The notes under the pieces: model-generated
Told to the model about the DNA's origin: nothing
What the model saw: the letters and a program-made list of their open reading frames with translations, nothing else
Database searches by the model: none
Shown here: piece after piece, positions 25,199 through 32,933 of the stretch
How positions within the stretch are numbered: the stretch's first letter is position 1
Layout of the letters: each line of letters starts with the position of its first letter
Assembly (NCBI GenBank): GCA_900767675.1
Contig: CAAFZX010000008.1
Span: 1 to 64,000, forward strand
DNA length: 64,000 bases
Direction: 5' to 3'
From: an uncultured Collinsella sp.
GTDB lineage: Bacteria > Actinomycetota > Coriobacteriia > Coriobacteriales > Coriobacteriaceae
Position numbers and translations under genes: made by a program

Positions 25199-26662
25199 CT
25201 ACGCCGGAAGCATGCCGGAAATGGCAGTAATGACCAAGCCAAACACGACCATAAAGATGAAGAACTTCCAAATGGTCTTCCACCATTGGCCAAACGAAAT
25301 CTTAGCCACGGCAAGGCCGGCGACCGTCATGCCCGCCACGGGACTGATGGTGTTGATGGTCTGGTTGGCAAACTGGAGCGCGGTAACGGCCGCCTCGGGA
25401 TTGAGGCCCATGAGCTCGGTCAGGGGGCCCATAACGGGCATGGTGAGCGCCGCCAGGCCAGAACTCGAGGGAACCAGCAAAGAGAGCAGGCCAAGGACGA
25501 TATACATAAACGTGGTGTAGACGGCGGCGGGTGCACCGGCGAGCGCAGTAGCGAGCGCCTGGAGAATGGTGTCGATGATCATGCCGCCCTCTGCGATGAC
25601 CAAGATACCGCGAGCGATGCCGATGACGATAGCGGCATACGCAAAGTCGGCAATGCCTTTAACAAACTCCTCGGCGATCGTCTGCTGGTCAAGGCCGCCC
25701 AGGATACCGGCAAGCAAGCCCATGCCAAGGAACACGGCGGAAATCTCATTCATGTACCAACCCTGGGTAACAAGACCCCAGACGATAATGCCCATACCGC
25801 AAGCAAAATCGATAAGCACGAGCTTCTGACGGATAGTGAACTCTTCCTCGATGGAGGCATCGGTCACGGAAAACTCGATACGCTTGAGCTTATCGTCCTC
25901 GTACGTAATGGACGACTCGGGGTTTTTCTTGACGCGCAAAGCGTAGCGCATGGCCCATGCGATACCAATGGCAGTAAAGATGACCCAAGAGATGGCGCGC
26001 AGCCACAGTTGCGGATTGCCCTCGATGCCAATGATGCCCTGGGCGATCAAAACATTAAACGGGTCGATGGTCGAGGCACAATATCCCAGGTTAGGACCAA
26101 GGAAGCAGATGATAAACGCCGTCATCGAGTCATAACCGATACCCATCATGATGGGAATGAAGATGGCATAGAACGGCAGGGCTTCCTCAGACATACCAAA
26201 CGTAGTGCCGCAAATGGACAGCAACGTCATCGTGATGGGAATGATGAGGATGTCCTTGTTCTTGAGCTTTTTAATCACACGGCTCATGCCGGCATTCAAA
26301 GCGTTGGTCTTGGTGATGATTGCGAACGATCCGCCAATCAATAAGACGAACGCAACGACGTCGGCAGCCTCCTGGATGCCCCTAGTGGGCGCTTGCAGGA
26401 CCGCAAAGATATCCTGGCCCAGATTGATGGTCTCGCCGGTCTCGGAATCGGTGTAGTTCTTATCGACCTGTTCATAAGTTCCAGCAACGGCGACTTCACG
26501 CTCGCCCGCCGCTGTCGAAATCGTCTTGCGCTGATACTGACCAGAGGGAACGATCCAAGTCAGGACCGCAAAGACAACGATCAGCAAGAACATGATCGTA
26601 TAGACATGCGGTAATTTGAACTTAAAACGTCTGTTTGTCTTCTTCGCCTTCGTATCTGACAT
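25199..26662 (-). CDS. YfcC-family membrane transporter
   Basis: 487 residues with about eleven to twelve transmembrane helices, belonging to the YfcC/DcuC-like group (ion transporter superfamily). Seen: YTIMFLLIVVFAVLTWIVPSGQY near 20, with the WIVPSGQY motif, AFVLLIGGSFAIITKTNAL near 105, and the re-entrant loop region LLSLLVPSSSGLAALTMPVMGPL near 410 followed by TINTISPVAGMTVAGLAVAKI. Members carry amino acids, dipeptides or dicarboxylates, which suits import of an amino-acid-bearing glycated substrate. ATG 26662 follows GGAGG by five bases. It is the first structural gene of the operon below GntR. Confidence 0.9.
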   Translation of the reverse strand: MSDTKAKKTNRRFKFKLPHVYTIMFLLIVVFAVLTWIVPSGQYQRKTISTAAGEREVAVAGTYEQVDKNYTDSETGETINLGQDIFAVLQAPTRGIQEAADVVAFVLLIGGSFAIITKTNALNAGMSRVIKKLKNKDILIIPITMTLLSICGTTFGMSEEALPFYAIFIPIMMGIGYDSMTAFIICFLGPNLGYCASTIDPFNVLIAQGIIGIEGNPQLWLRAISWVIFTAIGIAWAMRYALRVKKNPESSITYEDDKLKRIEFSVTDASIEEEFTIRQKLVLIDFACGMGIIVWGLVTQGWYMNEISAVFLGMGLLAGILGGLDQQTIAEEFVKGIADFAYAAIVIGIARGILVIAEGGMIIDTILQALATALAGAPAAVYTTFMYIVLGLLSLLVPSSSGLAALTMPVMGPLTELMGLNPEAAVTALQFANQTINTISPVAGMTVAGLAVAKISFGQWWKTIWKFFIFMVVFGLVITAISGMLPA

Positions 26663-26812
26663 AGATACCTCCAAAGAACTCGAGACTGCATCGCATCTCG
26701 CCTCAACGCTTGTGCAAGGCAAACGTTCTATGACGTTCCATAGATTACCAGCAGCTTTTCCTGTCATCAAGATAATTTCAAACTGATTGCCACGACGCGG
26801 TTGAACGGTTGC

Positions 26813-26827
26813 GTTCACGCCGTGAAC
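26813..26827. promoter_or_regulatory. Candidate GntR operator ahead of the catabolic operon
   Basis: GTTCACG-C-CGTGAAC, a perfect 7+7 palindrome; TGAACG and CGTTCA repeat beside it (26802-26817). It lies about 150 bases upstream of the transporter start, in the gap after the GntR gene. Confidence 0.5.
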
Positions 26828-26832
26828 GGTAT

Positions 26833-26868
26833 GGAAACGCCCGGTGAGATGATCCACCGGGTGTTTCC
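26833..26868 (-). terminator. Hairpin between the GntR gene and the transporter
   Basis: GGAAACGCCCGGTG and CACCGGGTGTTTCC pair with one wobble around an eight-base loop, 13 bases after the GntR stop. No U-tract is present, so termination is uncertain. Confidence 0.55.
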
Positions 26869-26880
26869 ATTCGCAATGTC

Positions 26881-27624
26881 CTAGATGTCAAAAATGTAAC
26901 GAGATCCAACGATCCGCTGACGACCGATGATAAACGGCCGCCGCTGCTCATCGAAAAAGAAGGCATCCATGTAAAACAAGGGTTCGCCAACGGGAACCGC
27001 TAACAGCCGAGCGACCTCGGGCGACGCGCACGCGATCTCGAGCGTGCACGGGTCGGTAAACGCGGGCGTACGGCCCGTCCGGTTGCGCACAAACTCAAAA
27101 ATGGATTGGTTAGATAGAGGTGCCGTTGATAGATAAACGTTGTCCTCGTAAACGTATATGTTGTTCTCGAGCATGACAGGGACGCCATCGGCAGTACGCA
27201 CACGCTCAACGCAAATCAAATCAGTTCCAACGGGAACACCAAAGAACTGCGCTTCGGTGGAATCCGCCGGCAGTATCTTTCTCGAAATGACGCGCGCCCC
27301 CGGTTCCATTCCGTTAACGCGGCATGCGTCCGAAAAACTCTGGACGTCATCCTTCTGGCGAATCTTGCGCTTGAGCTTGGGGGCATTGACGAACGTGCCT
27401 TTCCCCTGTCGCTTCGTCAGATAGCCCTGCTGGACGAGCTCCTCAATAGCGCGTCGCACGGTAACGCGGCCAACTTTATAGTTCTCAGCCAATTCGAATT
27501 CGTTGGGTATCCGCGCGCCCGCCTTGTAGGCACCGGAGTTGATTTCGTTTTTAATGATATCGATAACCTGTTGGTACAGCGGTATCGCTGCTTTACCGTC
27601 AGTTAGCCCTTCAGTCGGTGGCAT
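26881..27624 (-). CDS. GntR/HutC-family transcriptional regulator with UTRA domain
   Basis: 247 residues. N-terminal winged helix: IPLYQQVIDIIKNEINSGAY, ARIPNEFELAENYKVGRVTVRRAIEELVQQGYLTKRQGKGTFV (residues about 38-80). C-terminal UTRA effector domain: ADSTEAQFFGVPVGTDLICVERVRTADG, ENNIYVYEDNVY and PLFYMDAFFFDEQRRPFIIGRQRIVGSRYIF. In frl-type operons a GntR/UTRA protein (FrlR) responds to the phosphorylated sugar. It lies directly upstream of the transporter on the same strand, separated by a palindrome and a hairpin, so it most likely represses the operon at 16236-26662. Confidence 0.92.
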   Translation of the reverse strand: MPPTEGLTDGKAAIPLYQQVIDIIKNEINSGAYKAGARIPNEFELAENYKVGRVTVRRAIEELVQQGYLTKRQGKGTFVNAPKLKRKIRQKDDVQSFSDACRVNGMEPGARVISRKILPADSTEAQFFGVPVGTDLICVERVRTADGVPVMLENNIYVYEDNVYLSTAPLSNQSIFEFVRNRTGRTPAFTDPCTLEIACASPEVARLLAVPVGEPLFYMDAFFFDEQRRPFIIGRQRIVGSRYIFDI

Positions 27625-27654
27625 ATACCCTCTCCCAGCACAATTAAGTCTAAA

Positions 27655-27691
27655 GCGGGCTCAAGGGCATTCAACAAGCCCTTGAGCCCGC
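27655..27691 (-). terminator. Perfect hairpin upstream of the GntR gene
   Basis: A 14-base perfect stem (GCGGGCTCAAGGGC and its complement) with a nine-base loop; TTTAGACTT follows on the minus strand. It ends the HAD gene transcript. Confidence 0.75.
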
Positions 27692-27774
27692 ATTAGCATA
27701 AAGTATGCTTGCTGCCGCACCAAAATGTCGGGCATTTACTCATCAGACCCGAAAAACGCGCAACTACCGCGCTC

Positions 27775-28434
27775 CTAAGAAAGCGTGAGCAGCTCCGGCA
27801 GTTGGTCGATAATCTTGTCCGCGGCATCCTGGCTAAAGCCGAAGCGCTCCTCGCGCTTAGCAACCACCGTCAGACCGGCTCGCTTGCCGGCGGTGATGCC
27901 GGGTACCGAGTCCTCAACGCAGCAGCAGCGGTCCGCGGGCAGCCCCAGCAGATCCAACGCATGTAGGTAGATATCGGGCTCAGGCTTGCTCTCCTTAAAC
28001 TGCTCGCCGCTCACCACGTACTCAAAGGCATCTGACAGGCCGCACGCGTCAAGCACCTCCACGATGCTATTCATGGAAGATGAGCTGGCCAGCGCCACGC
28101 GTATGCCGCGACGCGGGAGCTCGCGAATCGTTTCCACAGCGCCGGGATTAATCAGGGCCTGATAATCGCGCGGGCGTTTATGTGCCCACTCGTCCCAGCG
28201 GGCAAGCGCCTCCTCGCCGGTAAAGTGCCCCTTTCCGGCACGTTCAAACCAATCGACCAGCATACGCAAAAAGAACTGGTGTGAGGCACCGACCTGCGCG
28301 TTCAGATCTTCCCGACTCAGGTTCAGCCCAAGCTCTTTGGCAAACGCAGCGGTCTCCCCCAGGTAGTAATACTCGGTATCGACGATGACGCCATCCATGT
28401 CAAAGATAACGGCGTCGAACGGAAATGCGGACAC
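27775..28434 (-). CDS. HAD-superfamily hydrolase, beta-phosphoglucomutase/YcjU-like
   Basis: 219 residues, HAD subfamily I with alpha-helical cap. Motif I is FDMDGVIVDTEYYY near residue 10 (nucleophile Asp and acid Asp), motif II VALASSSSMNSI near 113, motif III lysine in EQFKESKPEPDIYL near 147, and motif IV CVEDSVPGITAGKRAG near 170. Members dephosphorylate small sugar phosphates or isomerise beta-glucose-1-phosphate. The conserved Ser-Lys/cap features do not settle which. The start is GTG 28434, with GGGAGG five bases upstream; the longer frame lacks a site. It is bounded by terminators on both sides. Confidence 0.87.
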   Translation of the reverse strand: MSAFPFDAVIFDMDGVIVDTEYYYLGETAAFAKELGLNLSREDLNAQVGASHQFFLRMLVDWFERAGKGHFTGEEALARWDEWAHKRPRDYQALINPGAVETIRELPRRGIRVALASSSSMNSIVEVLDACGLSDAFEYVVSGEQFKESKPEPDIYLHALDLLGLPADRCCCVEDSVPGITAGKRAGLTVVAKREERFGFSQDAADKIIDQLPELLTLS

Positions 28435-28447
28435 GGCACCCTCCCTA

Positions 28448-28475
28448 ACAAAAGGGCGCCTGCAAGCAGACGCCC
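28448..28475 (-). terminator. Terminator of the Cof-type HAD gene
   Basis: Minus strand GGGCGTCTGC, TT, GCAGGCGCCC and then TTTTG. It lies 22 bases after the stop of the gene at 28498-29340. Confidence 0.85.
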
Positions 28476-28497
28476 GAACCATGCACTATCGGCGATT

Positions 28498-29340
28498 CTA
28501 GCCCAGTAACTGGTCAAGTGCCACCGCGATGCCGTCTTCGTTGTTATTCGCGGTCACCATCTGAGCCACGGCCTTGACCTCATCGATGGCATTACCCATA
28601 GCAACACCGATGCCGGCCCACTCGATCATGGACTTGTCATTCTGACCATCGCCAAACGATACGACCTCGCTGGCATCAATGCCTAGCTTGGGCAGAGCGC
28701 CCCGCAGCGCACGCGCCTTATCGATACCGGGCGCCGTAAACTCAAAGTACCAGTCGGCCGTAAACATGCCCGAAAGCGTCTCGGTAAAGGGTGCGTACAT
28801 CTCCTCGTGATGCGCCTGCAGATAGGCCGGATCGCCCGCAGTGAGCAGCTTGTCCACCGGATAGGTATCCGCAACCTCATGCAAGCTCTCGACCTCGCGG
28901 ATTTTAAGGTCGCATGCGTCTCGCTCATATTTGACAATGTTCTTCTGCGAGCCGTCGGGCAACGTGATCATGCAGCGATACGAGTCCACGACATGCAGAT
29001 CGCGGCCGAGCGAAATCATGGGGATCACGTCAAAGTTACGCAGATGGTCGAGCAAGCGATGCAACTCGTCGACTGGCATGGCCTGGTCGAACAGCACCTC
29101 GTCGGTCTGAGCATCGACCACGTGCGCACCGTTAAAGGCCACCAGCAGGCCACCGTGGCTCTGAAGATCGAGCTCCTGCGCCAGGGCATGAAGGCCCCAC
29201 GCGGGACGGCCCGAGGCCAAAATGAGCTTAATGCCCGACTCCTGCGCTGCGAGCAGTTTCTCGCGCGTGCGCGGGCTAATTACCTTCTGGTCATTGGTGA
29301 GCGTACCGTCGATATCCATTGCGATGGCCTTGATTGCCAT
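28498..29340 (-). CDS. Cof-type HAD phosphatase
   Basis: 280 residues, HAD subfamily IIB. MAIKAIAMDIDGTLTNDQK carries the DxD nucleophile motif, LILASGRPAWGLHAL near 43 motif II, and VVSFGDGQNDKSMIEWAGIGVAMGNAIDEVKAVA near 230 motifs III and IV. The C2B cap lies between. The family removes phosphate from sugar phosphates, flavin phosphates or phospholipid heads; the substrate is not known. ATG 29340 has GGGAGG five bases upstream, which rules out the long frame to 29526. It is downstream of pgi but separated by a terminator. Confidence 0.9.
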   Translation of the reverse strand: MAIKAIAMDIDGTLTNDQKVISPRTREKLLAAQESGIKLILASGRPAWGLHALAQELDLQSHGGLLVAFNGAHVVDAQTDEVLFDQAMPVDELHRLLDHLRNFDVIPMISLGRDLHVVDSYRCMITLPDGSQKNIVKYERDACDLKIREVESLHEVADTYPVDKLLTAGDPAYLQAHHEEMYAPFTETLSGMFTADWYFEFTAPGIDKARALRGALPKLGIDASEVVSFGDGQNDKSMIEWAGIGVAMGNAIDEVKAVAQMVTANNNEDGIAVALDQLLG

Positions 29341-29517
29341 ATATGCCTCCCTGTCATTGAACAACCTTGTCTGAGCCATCATACAGAACACCCACGACGG
29401 CGCTGTTTGCAACGGGAAAAATGTCATATTGTCCCAAACATGAACGGCGCGCCTTCGACGATTGCGATGCCCGTCGAGGCGCCTCCCGATACATTCCATC
29501 CTATCCAAATAGCAAAG

Positions 29518-29544
29518 GGCCCGCATCCCAACGGATACGGGCCC
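29518..29544. terminator. Terminator after pgi
   Basis: GGGCCCGCATCC and GGATACGGGCCC pair around three bases, followed by TTTGC on the minus strand. It lies 34 bases after the pgi stop. Confidence 0.8.
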
Positions 29545-29577
29545 TTGTCGGCTATGCGTTAGTTTTCGCAGCGAATC

Positions 29578-31272
29578 CTACTTGCGGTGAGTGCGGTAGA
29601 ACTCAATGAGCGCCTGGGTCGAAGCATCCTGCTCGGCCTTGGCGGCGTCATCGTGGAAGGCAGGGGTGATCTGCTTGGCAAGCTGCTTACCCAGCTCAAC
29701 GCCCCACTGGTCATAGGAGTCGATGCCCCAGACCGTGCCCTCGACAAACGTGATGTGCTCGTACAGGGCGATGAGCTCGCCGAGTGCGAACGGCGTCAGC
29801 GTGTCGCCGAAGATCGAGGTCGTCGGACGGTTGCCCTCAAAGCAGCGGGCCGGGACGATCTGCTCGGGCGTGCCCTCGGCGCGCACCTCGTCGGCCGTCT
29901 TACCAAAGGCGAGCGCCTTGGTCTGGGCCAGGAAGTTGCCCAGGAACAGCTCGTGGACATCCTGACCGTTGTCGGTCGCAGGGTTGGCGGTGTTGGCGAA
30001 GGCGATAAAGTCGGCCGGAACCACCACGGTGCCCTGGTGCAGCAGCTGGTAAAAGGCATGCTGGCCGTTGGTGCCGGGCTCACCCCAGAAGATCTCACCG
30101 GTATCGGAGGTCACAGCGCTGCCGTCCCAGCGGACATGCTTGCCGTTGGACTCCATGGTGAGCTGCTGCAGGTAGGCCGGGAAGCGGTGCAGATACTGGC
30201 AGTACGGCAGCACGGCGTGGCTCTTGGAACCGAAGAAGTTGACGTACCAGACGTTGAGCAGGCCCATCAGCGCGACGGCGTTGTTCTCGAGCGGCGTGTT
30301 GCAGAAGTACTCGTCGATGGCATGGAAGCCCTCGAGGAACTGCTGGAAGCGCTCGGGGCCGAGCACGACGATCAGCGACAGGCCCACGGCGGAGTCGACG
30401 GAGTAGCGGCCGCCGACCCAGTTCCAGAAGCCGAAGGCGTTGGCGGGGTCGATACCGAAGGCCTCAACCTTCTCGAGTGCGGTGGAAACGGCGACGAAGT
30501 GCTTTGCCACGGCCTCGGCGTTCTGCTCCTCGGAGCCGTCGATGGCACCCTGAGCCTTGAGCTGCTCGAGCATCCAGGTCTTGACCTCGCGGGCGTTGGT
30601 AAGGGTCTCGAGCGTGGTGAAGGTCTTGGAAACGATGATCACGAGCGTGGTCTCGGGATCCAGACCGCGGAGTTTCTCTGCCTGATCGTTGGGGTCGATG
30701 TTGGAGATGTAGCGGCAGTCGATACCGGCGTCGGCATAGGGGCGCAGAGCCTCGTAAGCCATGACCGGGCCCAGATCGGAGCCACCGATGCCGATGGACA
30801 CCAGGTGCTCGATCTTTTTGCCGGTAACGCCCTTCCACTCACCGGAGCGCACGCGCTCGGCGAAGGCATACATGCGGTCGAGGACCTCGTGCACGTCGGC
30901 GACGACATCCTGGCCGTCAACGATGAGCTGGCCTTTCTCGCTTGCCGGACGGCGAAGTGCGGTGTGCAGAACAGCGCGGTCCTCGGTGGTGTTGATGTGC
31001 TCGCCGGAGAACATAGCGTCGCGGCGCTCCTCGAGCTTCACCTCGCGGGCAAGATCGCACAGCAGCTTGACGGTCTCATCGGTCACCAGGTTCTTGGACA
31101 GATCGAAGTGAAGGTCGCCGGCGTCAAAGCTCAACTTATTCACGCGGTCGGCGTCAGCAGCGAACCAGGCCTTGAGGTCGATGCCCTCGGCCTCGAGCTT
31201 CTCCTGATGGGCCTCGAGCGCCTTCCAAGCGGCGGTCGACGTGGCGTCGATAGGTGCGGCAACAGTTGCCAT
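29578..31272 (-). CDS. pgi: Glucose-6-phosphate isomerase
   Basis: Interconverts glucose 6-phosphate and fructose 6-phosphate in glycolysis. 564 residues, the long bacterial form. Motifs: LVSIGIGGSDLGPVMAYEAL near 155 (phosphate binding), IIVSKTFTTLETLTNAR near 215, FWNWVGGRYSVDSAVGLSL near 278, the PGI signature region GGRYSV, HRFPAYLQQLTMESNGKHV near 375 and SYDQWGVELGKQLAKQI near 520 with the catalytic Lys. ATG 31272 is preceded by GAGGAGG at five-base spacing, and the extra nine residues upstream are dropped for that reason. It could receive glucose 6-phosphate made by the Amadori-type pathway to its left. Confidence 0.96.
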   Translation of the reverse strand: MATVAAPIDATSTAAWKALEAHQEKLEAEGIDLKAWFAADADRVNKLSFDAGDLHFDLSKNLVTDETVKLLCDLAREVKLEERRDAMFSGEHINTTEDRAVLHTALRRPASEKGQLIVDGQDVVADVHEVLDRMYAFAERVRSGEWKGVTGKKIEHLVSIGIGGSDLGPVMAYEALRPYADAGIDCRYISNIDPNDQAEKLRGLDPETTLVIIVSKTFTTLETLTNAREVKTWMLEQLKAQGAIDGSEEQNAEAVAKHFVAVSTALEKVEAFGIDPANAFGFWNWVGGRYSVDSAVGLSLIVVLGPERFQQFLEGFHAIDEYFCNTPLENNAVALMGLLNVWYVNFFGSKSHAVLPYCQYLHRFPAYLQQLTMESNGKHVRWDGSAVTSDTGEIFWGEPGTNGQHAFYQLLHQGTVVVPADFIAFANTANPATDNGQDVHELFLGNFLAQTKALAFGKTADEVRAEGTPEQIVPARCFEGNRPTTSIFGDTLTPFALGELIALYEHITFVEGTVWGIDSYDQWGVELGKQLAKQITPAFHDDAAKAEQDASTQALIEFYRTHRK

Positions 31273-31395
31273 AGAGTCCTCCTCAGCATACGGGCGCATT
31301 CCTCCATGCGCCCGGATAATCAGATGCCCTTATTCTAACGCAGGTCAAGACCGTAATCAGCGAGCGTTGCCAATCGGCCCCCGAACGGCGACCGA

Positions 31396-31420
31396 CCAAA
31401 AAGGGACAGGTTTATTTTGG
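31396..31420 (+). repeat. 25-bp repeat, copy 1 (inverted relative to 32829)
   Basis: The sequence reads CCAAAAAGGGACAGG at its start and ends TTTATTTTGG. The exact reverse complement is present at 32829-32853. Each copy also has short self-complementary ends, CCAAAA and TTTTGG. Confidence 0.8.
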
Positions 31421-31472
31421 CAGGTCAAACGCTTTACCTACCATAATTTACTTGTCTCTTCCTGGCAGGGCA

Positions 31473-32048
31473 TTATGCCGCGGCGCATACGCTGCCGAGC
31501 AGCTCGCGCAAGGGAGACCCGATGCCCTCCAGCAGTTCGGGCGCGATGATAGCAAAAACGGGAACCTCGCCGGCACCCACAACGGCGGGCACTTTTCCCT
31601 CGGAGACGATGCACCCGTAGGGAACAAAGCCGTCCTCGCCGGCATCGAGCACGGCCATGCGACGAGCGAGTTCGCGCACAAAGCTCGCCGTATCGGCATC
31701 GCCGATCGCCAGGACAAAGTCCACGCCCTCATCGGTCGCCAGGGCTACGGCCTCATCGACCAAATCGTCTCCCCCGTCGCCCCCGACCAAGCCGCAACGA
31801 AAGAGTATGCGTTCGAGCAGGGCGCGGTCGAGCGAGCTCAGCGCCGCCGAAACAAGCTCATCACGCGTGTGCTTGTCGCCTCCCAGCACGACCAGTGCCT
31901 TGGTGCCGCCATAGTGGGCAACCAATCGTCCGCACCAGCGAGCCACATCCCCATCCGCAACCAAGCGCGTCGGCATACCAAACCCATAGTTGACCATTGT
32001 CCCCACAACCCTTCCGTGCTTTATGGTGGTATCGATCGTTAGGCTCAT
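31473..32048 (-). CDS. Truncated iron-containing alcohol dehydrogenase-like protein
   Basis: 191 residues resembling only the N-terminal NAD(P)-binding domain of iron-type alcohol dehydrogenases (YGFGMPTRLVADGDVARWCGRLV, HYGGTKALVVLGGDKHTRDELV, EGVDFVLAIGDADTASFVRELA). Normal family members have about 380 residues. The usual GGGS-x-D-x-AK dinucleotide loop is degenerate here (AIGDADTASF), and the C-terminal metal-binding half with its His residues is missing altogether. There is no frameshifted remainder downstream; the frame ends cleanly. It is either a relic or a domain reused for another purpose. No clear ribosome binding site precedes the ATG. Confidence 0.7.
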   Translation of the reverse strand: MSLTIDTTIKHGRVVGTMVNYGFGMPTRLVADGDVARWCGRLVAHYGGTKALVVLGGDKHTRDELVSAALSSLDRALLERILFRCGLVGGDGGDDLVDEAVALATDEGVDFVLAIGDADTASFVRELARRMAVLDAGEDGFVPYGCIVSEGKVPAVVGAGEVPVFAIIAPELLEGIGSPLRELLGSVCAAA

Positions 32049-32138
32049 GCTACGAAGCGAGCTTTTCCGAGCTGTTTCGCGCTCTTTAGGGCTGCGTTAA
32101 AATCAGATTCGATCCGACATGGCGTCCAGTTGCGACAA

Positions 32139-32762
32139 TTAGACGGTCAAAATCCAAGGGCCAAGACGCACGAACAGGATGAGCCAGACAAAAGACAGGC
32201 AAAACCCGCCCAGCACATCCGAAACGTAGTGCACGCCCAGATAGACACGGCTGACGCCCACCGCAAGGATGACGCACGCGAGTGCAACCTCGATGGCGGC
32301 GCCGAACGGAAGGCCACACACGCCACACCGCACCAACCAGATACCATAGCCATAAAACGCCATGGCCGCCATCGAGTGGCCCGAGGGGAAGCTCAGCCCC
32401 GGCGCCTCGACAAGCCGAAATCCCTGTGGACGAGGTCGACGCACAAGGACCTTTAACAGCTGGTCGATTGCGCTGATAGCACCGACATTGAAGGCGGCCC
32501 AGACAACATGGGCCCAATTGGGCGCCCACAGCATCGCCGCGGCTAGCACACCGACGACAAACGGCAGCGACGCCAAACTCGAGGCAGCTTTCATCGCGGC
32601 CGTCAACACCGGCGACCGAAGCCTCTCGACAAGCAGCAAGTAACCCACCTCATCGATTCTTATAGCCCGTCCTTTGAGCACCTTGATCAGCAGGTAAACA
32701 AAGATCGCAAGGCACAGCACGAACAGTATCAGAAGTGCAAGATCACCCATATCGATGGTCAT
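32139..32762 (-). CDS. PAP2-family membrane phosphatase
   Basis: 207 residues with about six transmembrane helices. The three-part PAP2 active site is complete: KVLVRRPRPQGF near 105 (K-x6-RP), FPSGHSMAAMAFYGYG near 124 (PSGH, catalytic His) and SRVYLGVHYVSDVLGG near 170 (SR-x5-H-x3-D). Enzymes of this type remove phosphate from undecaprenyl pyrophosphate or phosphatidic acid at the outer membrane face, so a role in recycling the cell-wall carrier lipid is likely. It is next to the truncated Fe-ADH-like gene, and the pair is bracketed by inverted copies of a 25-bp repeat. Confidence 0.9.
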   Translation of the reverse strand: MTIDMGDLALLILFVLCLAIFVYLLIKVLKGRAIRIDEVGYLLLVERLRSPVLTAAMKAASSLASLPFVVGVLAAAMLWAPNWAHVVWAAFNVGAISAIDQLLKVLVRRPRPQGFRLVEAPGLSFPSGHSMAAMAFYGYGIWLVRCGVCGLPFGAAIEVALACVILAVGVSRVYLGVHYVSDVLGGFCLSFVWLILFVRLGPWILTV

Positions 32763-32828
32763 CCATACCCCCTCAGCGTATTCAACACATTAAGGCTACC
32801 GGCTCACTGTAAGCACTCGGTAAACCGA

Positions 32829-32853
32829 CCAAAATAAACCTGTCCCTTTTTGG
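32829..32853 (-). repeat. 25-bp repeat, copy 2 (inverted relative to 31396)
   Basis: Exact reverse complement of 31396-31420. It lies in the 170-base gap between the PAP2 gene and the Y-family polymerase, just upstream of the LexA-like box. Confidence 0.8.
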
Positions 32854-32885
32854 CAGGTTTTGACGATGTCCGGACGAGCGGGTAT

Positions 32886-32905
32886 TATCGAACAGGTATT
32901 CGATA
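32886..32905. promoter_or_regulatory. LexA/SOS box
   Basis: TATCGAACAGGTATTCGATA is a perfect 7-6-7 inverted repeat. Its core CGAACAGGTATTCG is close to the Gram-positive LexA consensus CGAAC-x4-GTTCG. It lies about 30 bases upstream of the error-prone polymerase start. Confidence 0.8.
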
Positions 32906-32933
32906 AGAACATGTGTCTGATGAAAGGGCACGG

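Noticed and set aside
29587..31338. 583-codon open frame opposite pgi
   Set aside because: Long antisense frames are common in GC-rich genes; the minus-strand frame carries the complete Pgi signature.
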